Shown one piece after another: positions 56,992 to 64,000 of a stretch of 64,000 nucleotides of DNA. The stretch spans positions 1,364,001 to 1,428,000 of the forward strand of contig JAXMAN010000001.1 in NCBI GenBank assembly GCA_046350355.1, written 5' to 3'. The translations under genes and the position numbers were made by a program. The notes beneath the pieces are model-generated. The model worked only from the letters and a program-made list of their open reading frames with translations, was not told the DNA's origin and ran no database searches. Source of the DNA: UBA966 sp046350355. GTDB taxonomy: Bacteria > Planctomycetota > Phycisphaerae > Phycisphaerales > SM1A02. Every line of letters starts with the position of its first letter. Position 1 is the stretch's first letter.

Positions 56992-59900
56992 GGGGTGGTG
57001 CGGGCGGTGTGAGCGGCGCGCGCGGTGGAGTTGGCGCGCGCGGTGTGAGCGGCGCGCGCGGTGTGGCGGGGGCGTGGTGCGTGGCAGTGGCGATGGCGGT
57101 GGTGGCGGCGCCCGCGTCGCTGGCCGCGCCCGCGCACGCGCCCGCGCCCGAATCGGTCGAGCTCCGCGGCAGCGCCGGCGTGCTCGAGGGCGAGGTGCGC
57201 GTCCTCGGCGCGGCGGGCATCGAGCTGCGCTCGCGCCGCGGCGGCGTCGAGGCGACGCAGGTCATCCCTTGGAGCGAGGTGCGCGCGCTCGCGAGCGCCG
57301 CGAGCGATCCCGTCGCGCAGCGCTGGCTGGCCGCGGGCGAGGCGCTCTGGCGCGCGCGCACGCGCCTGGCGCGCGGCGATGCGGGCTTCGCGCGCGAGCC
57401 GCTCGCGCAGGCGGCGCAGGCGTGGCGCGGCGCGGCGCCGTGTCCGGACGGACTCTTCGCGGCGGCGCAGCAGGCGCAGGCGCTCCTGCGCGCGGGGCAG
57501 GCGGCGGAGGCGGTCGCGCCCGCCTTCGAGGCGCTGCGCATCCTGCGCGCGCCCGGTGCGGCGGTCGATGCCGCGACGCTGCCGCCGCGCATCGCGGATG
57601 CGCTGGCGATGCTCCCGCCCGCGCTCGCGCCGAGCGCGCTGACGCCGCAGGAGGCCGCGGCCGTCGCGGCCGCGCTCGCGGCGATGGACTTCGGCGCCGA
57701 CGCGCCGCTGCGCGCTGCGGCGCAGGCGTACGCCGCGGTGGCGATGGCGGGCGGTGCGCCCGCCGCCGCGCCCGCCGCCGCGCCCGCACCCGGCACCGCG
57801 CCCGCCGCCACCGACGCCGCCGCCTCGCGCGCCGAGGCCGCGCAGCGCGCGACGCTCGCCGCGCTCGAGGCCCTGCGCGACCTGCGCAGCCCCGACGCCA
57901 AGGTGCGCGCCGCGGGCCGCGCCGCGCTCGCGAAGGCGCGCCGCACGATGCCCGCGTGGTTCGAGCCGTGGGCGCGCTTCGCGCTCGGGCAGTCCCTCGG
58001 CGGGGAGACCGAGGCCGCCGTGCGCGACCGCGGCCTCGCGCTGCTGCTGAGCGTCGCCGCCGCCGATGCGCGCGACCAGCCCTGGCTCGCCGCGCGCGCC
58101 CGCGCCGAGGGGGCGCGACTCCTCACGCAGGCGGGCAACACTGCGGGCGCGAAGCGGCTCCTTGCCGACGCTCCCGCCGCCGCGCCCGGCGTCGGCGCCG
58201 GCGCGACCCTCTCGACCGCGCTCGCGCCCAGCACCGCTCAGGCCGCGGTGACGCGCGCCGACGACGCCGTGCCGCGCGAGCTCTCCGACGCGACCGCGAC
58301 CTTCCTGCAGCAGCACGGCCTCGACGAGCTCCTGCTCGCGCACCTGGAGGCGCAGGTGGAGACGGAGATCGACGCCGAGGCGCGCGCCGCGCTCGTGGTG
58401 CGGCTGGCGTCGCTCCTGGCCGCGCGCCTGGAGCGCGAGGACGATCCCGCCGGGCGCGACGCGCTCCTGGCGCGGAGCATGAAGCTCATCAACCGCTTCG
58501 ACCAGGGCTCGGAGCCGCTGCGCCTGGTCGTGCTGCGCTCGCAGCACCGCGCCGCGCAGCGCGCCGCCGAGGACCGCCGCGCCGGCCGCATCGACGAGGC
58601 CGCCGCGAAGGCCGCGCAGCAGCAGTTCGAGCGGCTCGCGAAGGACTTCGCCGCGCTCGCGGCGCGCACCGGCCACGCGCGCGAGCGCACCGACCGCGAG
58701 GTCGACCGCAGCAGCGGCACCGAGGCCGAGACGCTCGCCGCCCGCAGCGCGCGCGAGGAGGAGCTCGCGCGCAACGCGCAGTTCTTCCGCGCCTGGGCGC
58801 TCTACTACGCCGCCTGGCTGGGCCGCGAGCTGGGCGACGCCACCTGGCGCGACCGCGCCGACCGCGCCGCCGAGGCCTTCGCGGGGCTGATCGAGCCGGG
58901 CAAGGCCGCGGTGAGCCCGGCGGATGTCTCGATCGACCTGCGCAGCAACGAGGGGTTCGCGAGCGCGATCCTGGGGATGGCGCTCACCACGAGCATGACG
59001 CAGAGCGCGGGCACCGCCAACGACTGGCTCGCGCTGCTGGAGTCGCCCGGGACGCACGCGTCGGTGAAGGCGAAGCTGCCCGCGTGGCGCATCGCCTCCA
59101 TGCTCGACCGCGGCGACTTCCCGGGCGCGCTGGACGAGCTCGTGAAGGAGGGGGACGGACCGCAGGGGATCCCGATGGCGCTCATCGCCGCCGCGCGCGC
59201 GGTGCGCCAGCCCGAGGCGCCCGGCGCCGCCGAGCTGCTCACCGACGCGGTCGCGCGCCTGGCGGCGGCGGGGCGGCTGCGCGAGCTCTCGCTCATCGAC
59301 GACGCGGGCGCGCCCGCGCCCACCGGCGCCGGCGCCGCGCTCTTCGCGGGCGTGCGCGCGGCGGCGGCGGCGCAGCGCGCGCAGGCGGCGGGCAAGACGC
59401 AGGAGGCGACCGAGGCGTGGGGCCGCGCGGCGGACGCGCTGGCGACGGCCGCGACCGCGCCCGGCGCGCCGGCGGCGGTCGTGTCGGGCGCGCGCTCGCT
59501 GCAGGCGTGGGCGCTGCGCGGCGCGGGGCGCGCGGCCGAGGCGGCGGAGGCGTTCCTGGCCTCCGCGCGCGCCGCGACCGGCGACCGCGCGGGCGACGCG
59601 ATGTGGATGGCGGTGCTCGCCTTCGACGAGGCCTCGCGCCGCGGTAGCGGCGACCCGATGCTCGCGCGCGCCGACGAGACCGCCGCGACCATCGTGCAGA
59701 CGCTGCCGGAGACGGGCGCCGCGGTGCGCGCGCGCGCCTGGCGCATCGTGCGCACGGCGACGCCCGTGCTCGAGGACATCGACGCGCTCCTGGCCGACCG
59801 CGTGCCGCCGGAGCTGGCGCCCGCCGCGCGGCGCGCCGCCTGCGAGGGGCTCTACCGCCGCTTCCGCACGCTCACCGGCGAAGACCGCCGCGCCGCCGCA

Positions 59901-60782
59901 CGCCGCGCGCTCGCCGCGGGCGACAACCAGCCGATGGGCGCGGGCAGCGAAGGCACGCTGGAGCTGCGCCGGCGCGTGGAGATGGCGCTCGCGCTCGACG
60001 ACCGCGTCCGCGCCGCCGAGGCGCTCGAGGGCGTCGAGCAGCGCGCCGAGCACGATCCCGCGCTCGCCAAGGAGCTGGAGCAGGAGCTGCACGCGCGGCG
60101 CGCGCAGGTGGCGGCGCTCGACGGTCGGCTGGAGGTCGCGCGCGCGCAGGCGCAGGCGCTGGACGCGGCGTCGCCGTGGGGGCGCGTAGCGTGGCAGTCG
60201 CTGCTGGAGGCGGTCGAGCGCGATCCGACGGCGGGTCCCGCGACCCGCGCGGCGGTGGCGCGCGCGCTGGTGCAGGCGCAGCCGCGCCCGCCCGCGGCCG
60301 AGACGGCGATGTGGGCGCGCGCCAACGCGCAGCTCGCGCGCGCGAAGCAGCCGCTGGAGGATGGCGACGGATGCGAGGCCGCGTGCACGGCGGCGCTGCG
60401 CGACGCGCCCAGGTCGCTCGCGCTCCTGCTGGCGCAGGCGCAGCTGCGCGCGGCGCGTGGCGATGGCGCGGGGGCCGCGGACCGCGCGCGCGCGGCGCTC
60501 GCGCTGACGAGCGCCCCGGCGGCGGAGTGGTTCGAGGCGAAGGCGCTGCAGATCGAGCTGCTCGCCGCGACCGACGCGGCGCAGGCGCGCGCGGTGCTGG
60601 AGCAGGTGCGCCAGCTCGGCGGCGGCTTGGGCGAGGGCGAGGTGGCCGAGCGCCTGCGCGCGCTCGACCGGACGCTGCCTGCGATGCGGCCGACGGCGCC
60701 GGCGGGAAGCGGGCCGGCGGGCGGTGCTCCGGCGGGCACCGCGCCCGCGGGCGCGACCGGCGGGAAGGGAGCGCGCACATGA
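56988..60782 (+). CDS. Large secreted alpha-helical repeat protein, 1264 aa
   Basis: Function unknown. Residues 1-50 form an unusually long signal peptide: an Arg/Gly-rich n-region encoded by a 36-bp tandem repeat, then WCVAVAMAVVAAPASLA. The first 60 mature residues are a small beta domain (VELRGSAGVLEGEVRVLGAAGIELRSR...). The rest is almost wholly alpha-helical and Ala-rich, with spaced pairs of helices such as ARTRLARGDAGFAREPLAQAAQAWRG, GRAAEAAEAFLASARAATGDRAGDAMW and ALRDAPRSLALLLAQAQLRAARGDGAGAADRARAAL. These resemble degenerate TPR units. A Gly/Ala/Pro tail follows. It overlaps both neighbours by four bases. Confidence 0.7.
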   Translation: MRGGAGGVSGARGGVGARGVSGARGVAGAWCVAVAMAVVAAPASLAAPAHAPAPESVELRGSAGVLEGEVRVLGAAGIELRSRRGGVEATQVIPWSEVRALASAASDPVAQRWLAAGEALWRARTRLARGDAGFAREPLAQAAQAWRGAAPCPDGLFAAAQQAQALLRAGQAAEAVAPAFEALRILRAPGAAVDAATLPPRIADALAMLPPALAPSALTPQEAAAVAAALAAMDFGADAPLRAAAQAYAAVAMAGGAPAAAPAAAPAPGTAPAATDAAASRAEAAQRATLAALEALRDLRSPDAKVRAAGRAALAKARRTMPAWFEPWARFALGQSLGGETEAAVRDRGLALLLSVAAADARDQPWLAARARAEGARLLTQAGNTAGAKRLLADAPAAAPGVGAGATLSTALAPSTAQAAVTRADDAVPRELSDATATFLQQHGLDELLLAHLEAQVETEIDAEARAALVVRLASLLAARLEREDDPAGRDALLARSMKLINRFDQGSEPLRLVVLRSQHRAAQRAAEDRRAGRIDEAAAKAAQQQFERLAKDFAALAARTGHARERTDREVDRSSGTEAETLAARSAREEELARNAQFFRAWALYYAAWLGRELGDATWRDRADRAAEAFAGLIEPGKAAVSPADVSIDLRSNEGFASAILGMALTTSMTQSAGTANDWLALLESPGTHASVKAKLPAWRIASMLDRGDFPGALDELVKEGDGPQGIPMALIAAARAVRQPEAPGAAELLTDAVARLAAAGRLRELSLIDDAGAPAPTGAGAALFAGVRAAAAAQRAQAAGKTQEATEAWGRAADALATAATAPGAPAAVVSGARSLQAWALRGAGRAAEAAEAFLASARAATGDRAGDAMWMAVLAFDEASRRGSGDPMLARADETAATIVQTLPETGAAVRARAWRIVRTATPVLEDIDALLADRVPPELAPAARRAACEGLYRRFRTLTGEDRRAAARRALAAGDNQPMGAGSEGTLELRRRVEMALALDDRVRAAEALEGVEQRAEHDPALAKELEQELHARRAQVAALDGRLEVARAQAQALDAASPWGRVAWQSLLEAVERDPTAGPATRAAVARALVQAQPRPPAAETAMWARANAQLARAKQPLEDGDGCEAACTAALRDAPRSLALLLAQAQLRAARGDGAGAADRARAALALTSAPAAEWFEAKALQIELLAATDAAQARAVLEQVRQLGGGLGEGEVAERLRALDRTLPAMRPTAPAGSGPAGGAPAGTAPAGATGGKGART
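57005..57063 (+). repeat. 36-bp tandem repeat in the signal-peptide region
   Basis: The 23-base segment CGGTGTGAGCGGCGCGCGCG+GTG occurs at 57005-57027 and again at 57041-57063, a 36-base period equal to 12 codons. It encodes repeated GVSGARG units in the n-region of the large secreted protein. The period is a multiple of three, so copy changes would keep the frame. Confidence 0.7.
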
Positions 60783-63457
60783 CGCAGTTCCCCGGCGATG
60801 GCGGCGCGCAGCGCGCGCTCGACCAGCAAGTGGCGGCGATCATCCGCGCGAGCGGGGGATGGAACCCGCAGGCGCGCGCGCGGCTCGCGCAGCTCGCGGC
60901 GGCGCGGCGCATCGATCCGATGGCGGTCGCGGCGAGCGCGCGGCGCATCGCGGCGGCCGGGCTGGATCCGGCGGCGGGCGCGGGCGCGGGCGCGAGCGAC
61001 GCGGCGCCGTTGGCGGCCTTCGAGCCGCTGGCGAGCGAACGCGCGCCGGGGCGATTCGACGATCCTGCGTCCGTCCGCGCCCCTGTCGCGCGGCGCGCGG
61101 CCTCGCCGACGGTCGCGCTTGCGATTGGCGTCGGCTGCGTCGCGGTCGGCGCGATCGCGAGTGGTGTCCTCGTCTGGTTTGCGCTGCGCGTGGCGAGTAC
61201 GCCGGTGGCGACGAAGAGCGACGACCGCAGCGCCGCGCCCGCGCCCGCACCGGAACCCGCGCCCGAACCCGCGCCGCGGACGACGCGCCCCGCGCCCCCC
61301 GCGCCCGCGGAACGCACGGCGAGCGCGCCCACGCCCGCCCCCGCGCCCACCGCGCCCGCACCCACCACGCCGACCACGCCCACCACGCCCCCCGCGCGCG
61401 ACATTCCGCCCGCCGCGGCCGTCTACTCGCGCCCGCCGGTCCTGCGCACCGACGGCTTCCCCGGCTGGTCGCGCACCGCGCTCGAGAGCATCGCCGCCGA
61501 CGAAGCCGCGCTCGAGGAGCTCGACGCGCGCCTGGCGACGGGCGAGGCCGCCACCGACGCCGACCGCGCGCTCTGGTCGCGCGCCGCGCAGGCGCTCACC
61601 GCCGCCTGGCCGCAGCTCGACGCGCGCCGACGCGACGAGGCGCTCGTGCATCTGGCAGGCTCCTTCGCGCGCCTGGGGGACGAGAGCGCGCGCGATGCGC
61701 TGCGCGCGCCGCTGCAGCGCATGATCGCCTCGCAGGAGAACGGCCCCGAGGCGCTCGTGCGCACCGCGGGCGCCGCGGGCATCCTGGCCTGCGTCGAGCT
61801 GCGCGCCGCGGGGGGCGCGCCCGAGGCCTTCGCCGCCGCCGCGATGCAGCGCGCGGGCCCGCACGGCGACGAGATCGCCGCCGCCGCGCTCTCGGGCGAC
61901 AGCGCGCGCACCGCGGACCTCGTCGAGGCGTGGCTCGGCGCGCTCGACGCCGTCGCCGCGCAGCCCGCGCGCCGGCTGGAGCGCGACGCGCGCATCCTGC
62001 TCGCCATCGAAGGCCTGCTGCGCCGCAACGCGCCGCTGGAGCGCCCGGGCGTCGCCAGCGACACCGTCGGCTCGCTGCTGGACGCGCTCCCCTGGACCGG
62101 CGACGCGCCGCGGCGCACGCGCCTGGCCGAGGGGATCCGCGCGTGGATGCTCGACCCGACGATCGCGCCGATGCCGCTCCACGGCATGACGAGCATCCTG
62201 GCCGCCCGGCGCCCTGGCACCTGGTGGGAGCCGTGGCTCGTGAGCGCGCCGCGCGCCGACGCGGGCTCGCGCGCGCGCACGGGGCAGCGCTTCGTCGAGG
62301 CGATGGCGCGCGGCGAGGCGAGTCCCGCGCCCGCCACCGCCGACGGCGCCCCCGCGCGCCGCGTGAAGGGCGTGCCCACGGAGCTCGTCGAGCGCTGGGC
62401 GAAGGCCGCGGACGCGGTGACGGCGCGCAGCGCGCCGACCGATCCCGCGGCGCGGCTGGCGCGCTGCGCGGAGGAGATCGCGCTCGTGGAGTCGCTGCGG
62501 CTGCTCGAGCGCGGCCGCCTCTCCGACGCGCAGGCGCGCATGGCGCAGGTGGAGGATCCCACCGGGCTCGCGCCGGACCAGCTCGACCGCTGGCGCGACC
62601 GCACCGAACGCACGCCGGTGCGCCCCGCGAGCACCGACGGCACGCTGGGCGAGGAGCTGCGTGCGCGTCGCTCGCTGCAGGACCGCCTCGCCGCGCTGCG
62701 GCTGCTGCGCACGCGCGTGGCGGGGGACCTGGGTCCCGCCGACGCCGCGGTGCTCGCGCGCGAGGCGCTCGCCTCGCCGACGCCGGAGCTGCGTTCGGTG
62801 GCGCAGGGGGTGATCGTCGACGCGTACGCGCTCGGGCCCGAGGTCATCGCCGCGCTCGCCGCCGAAGTCTCCTCCGCCGTCTCCGCGGGAGAAGCGGCGC
62901 AGCTCGCGGCGCTCGTGAGCGGCCAGCCGGTGCCGCGCGGCTCCGACGAGCGGCTGCGCAGCGCGGCGGCGCTCCTGCTGCTGGACCACCTGGCCTCGCT
63001 CACTCCGTCGGACCGCAACCGCATCGATTCGGTCGCGCGCGAGTTCACGCTCAGCGCCAACGCCGCGGTGCGCGCGCTCGGCGGATCGCTTCCAGGCACC
63101 GGCGCGACCCCCGAGGCCGCCTTCGCCGCGTGGTTCGCCGCGCGCGTGAACGACGCGCGCCCGCTGGTGCCCGCCCCGACGATCGAGGCGGTCGAGCAGC
63201 GCGCGCAGGCGCGGCGGCGGCTCGCGCAGCCGGGGCCGCAGCGCTTCGTCGCCGAGAGCACCTCGCTGCTGGACCTGGAGGGGACGCTGCTGGCCGAGCG
63301 CAGCCCGCGCCGGCGCGCGGAGGTGGACGCGTGCCTGCAGCGCGCCTCCGCGGCGCGCGCCCGCGCGGGCGATGTCTACGCGCAGGTCGAGGCGAACGCG
63401 CGCGCGCTGCTGGAGCTCGCGCGCCTGGGCATCGAGCAGGACGGAGGCGTGCGATGA
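60779..63457 (+). CDS. Single-pass membrane protein with large helical extracytoplasmic region, 892 aa
   Basis: Function unknown. Residues 1-110 are cytoplasmic (two helical stretches, RALDQQVAAIIRASGGWNPQ and PQARARLAQLAAARRIDPMAVAAS). Residues about 112-136 form one membrane segment (VALAIGVGCVAVGAIASGVLVW). Residues about 140-205 are a Pro/Ala/Thr-rich linker (APEPAPEPAP, PTTPTTPTTPP). The remaining about 690 residues are alpha-helical and Ala-rich, with HEAT- or TPR-like spacing (LAREALASPTPELRSVAQGVIVDAYALGPEVIAALAAEV). The layout, short inside part, one membrane pass and large outside repeat domain, mirrors a scaffold that joins cytoplasm to periplasm. Coupled to both neighbours (ATGA). 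Confidence 0.7.
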   Translation: MTQFPGDGGAQRALDQQVAAIIRASGGWNPQARARLAQLAAARRIDPMAVAASARRIAAAGLDPAAGAGAGASDAAPLAAFEPLASERAPGRFDDPASVRAPVARRAASPTVALAIGVGCVAVGAIASGVLVWFALRVASTPVATKSDDRSAAPAPAPEPAPEPAPRTTRPAPPAPAERTASAPTPAPAPTAPAPTTPTTPTTPPARDIPPAAAVYSRPPVLRTDGFPGWSRTALESIAADEAALEELDARLATGEAATDADRALWSRAAQALTAAWPQLDARRRDEALVHLAGSFARLGDESARDALRAPLQRMIASQENGPEALVRTAGAAGILACVELRAAGGAPEAFAAAAMQRAGPHGDEIAAAALSGDSARTADLVEAWLGALDAVAAQPARRLERDARILLAIEGLLRRNAPLERPGVASDTVGSLLDALPWTGDAPRRTRLAEGIRAWMLDPTIAPMPLHGMTSILAARRPGTWWEPWLVSAPRADAGSRARTGQRFVEAMARGEASPAPATADGAPARRVKGVPTELVERWAKAADAVTARSAPTDPAARLARCAEEIALVESLRLLERGRLSDAQARMAQVEDPTGLAPDQLDRWRDRTERTPVRPASTDGTLGEELRARRSLQDRLAALRLLRTRVAGDLGPADAAVLAREALASPTPELRSVAQGVIVDAYALGPEVIAALAAEVSSAVSAGEAAQLAALVSGQPVPRGSDERLRSAAALLLLDHLASLTPSDRNRIDSVAREFTLSANAAVRALGGSLPGTGATPEAAFAAWFAARVNDARPLVPAPTIEAVEQRAQARRRLAQPGPQRFVAESTSLLDLEGTLLAERSPRRRAEVDACLQRASAARARAGDVYAQVEANARALLELARLGIEQDGGVR

Positions 63458-64000
63458 GCGCGCGCGCCGCGATGCTCGCGATGGCGGTGATGGCGGTGGG
63501 CGCGCTGCCCGCCGCGGCGTCCGCGTCCGCGGCGTCCGGCGCCGACGCCACCGGCGCCTCCGCCGCCACCGCCGCCGCCGACTGGCGCGCGACCCTCGAC
63601 GCCCGCCTGCGCGCGCTCGATCCCGCGCGCTCGGTCGAGTACCTCGTGCTGGCCGAGGATGTGCTCGACCACGCCGCCGCCGGCGCCGACGGGGAGTCCG
63701 ACCGCGCGCTCGCGCGGCGGCTGGCGGCGCTCGCGGGCGCGCTCGATGTCTCCCGCTGCGGCGCGAGCGCCGCGCTGCTGCTGGCCGATTCCGCGACCAA
63801 CGAGGCGGAGCGGGCGCGCATGCGTTCCGTCGCCGCCGTCCTGGGCGGTGGGGGCGAGGCCGCCGCGGCCGCCGCCCCGCGCCTGGACGCCGCCACCGCG
63901 CTGCTGCAGGCATTCGCCGCCTACCGCCGCGGCGAGGGCGCGCGCGCCAAGGAGGCGCTCGCCCGCGCGGGCGCCGCCGCGCTGCTGGACGCGCATCCCG
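63454..64000 (+). CDS. Secreted Ala-rich protein, 5' part
   Basis: The first 182 codons of a gene that runs off the right edge. A signal peptide (AAMLAMAVMAVGALPAAASA) is followed by a helical, Ala-rich region (WRATLDARLRALDPARSVEYLVLAEDVLDHAA, RALARRLAALAGALDV). Its start overlaps the previous stop in ATGA, so it is the fourth coupled gene of the operon. The composition resembles the 1264-aa protein. No family is recognised from the visible part. Confidence 0.65.
   Translation, partial: MSARAAMLAMAVMAVGALPAAASASAASGADATGASAATAAADWRATLDARLRALDPARSVEYLVLAEDVLDHAAAGADGESDRALARRLAALAGALDVSRCGASAALLLADSATNEAERARMRSVAAVLGGGGEAAAAAAPRLDAATALLQAFAAYRRGEGARAKEALARAGAAALLDAHP

Noticed and set aside
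59852..63913. Very long open frame on the minus strand opposite the helical-repeat genes
   Set aside because: Its translation is an Arg/Gly/Ala mixture with no domain. It is the expected mirror of GC-rich codons with G or C in third position; the plus-strand frames have signal peptides, membrane segments and coupled starts.

Overview
This 64 kb window is bacterial chromosome of very high GC content. Several features point to a planctomycete, most likely of the Phycisphaerae: two secreted proteins ending in GADLG...WG dockerin-like repeats, an Hc1-type histone, a zinc-ligand-poor S14 and L36, ribosomal proteins with long low-complexity tails, and many translationally coupled genes (ATGA or GTGA overlaps). 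That assignment is inference from gene content; there is no rRNA in the window.

Layout. 1-6.7 kb holds housekeeping genes: manA (5' end only), fabZ, an Hc1-like histone, purB with an isochorismatase-family hydrolase, an ECF sigma factor coupled to a membrane anti-sigma-like protein, plsY and a phosphofructokinase. 6.8-11.6 kb holds two paralogous secreted proteins, each with the same stem-loop architecture just upstream of its start and a strong hairpin after its stop. 11.7-16.9 kb has lysS, a secreted transglutaminase-like protein coupled to an NAD(P)H-hydrate dehydratase, and a YhaM-type exoribonuclease. 16.9-21.6 kb is a four-gene minus-strand operon of poorly known function (secreted protein, lipoprotein, GT2 glycosyltransferase, 475-aa unknown).

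21.7-37.3 kb is a continuous S10-spc-alpha ribosomal cluster running rpsJ to rplQ, with secY, map, infA and rpoA. A near-consensus promoter precedes it and a 14-bp-stem terminator follows it. rpmD (L30) and rpsD (S4) are missing from their usual places. pheS follows, then a cytochrome b562-like secreted protein.

39.2-47.3 kb is a complete-looking arginine operon on the minus strand, argR-argC-argB-argF-argG-argH(A)-argJ. It is headed by two ArgR boxes laid directly over the promoter, and ArgH is fused to an acetyltransferase domain. Still on the minus strand lie infC (probable AUU start) with a coupled thioesterase, thrS with a deiodinase-like lipoprotein, nrdR, a beta-helix/PA14 lipoprotein, frr and pyrH.

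From 55.9 kb to the right edge is a plus-strand operon of four overlapping genes: a membrane-anchored vWA protein, a 1264-aa secreted alpha-helical repeat protein, an 892-aa single-pass membrane protein and a secreted protein cut by the window edge. I do not recognise this as a described system, and it is the best candidate for something new.

No tRNA, rRNA, CRISPR array, insertion sequence or phage gene was recognised. No gene-free stretch exceeds 300 bases. The longest gaps (655-875, 22116-22249, 22952-23137, 35366-35573) hold leader sequence and hairpins. A recurring signal is a TANNNT hexamer 6-10 nt before start codons that lack a Shine-Dalgarno sequence, which suggests that leaderless mRNAs are common here.
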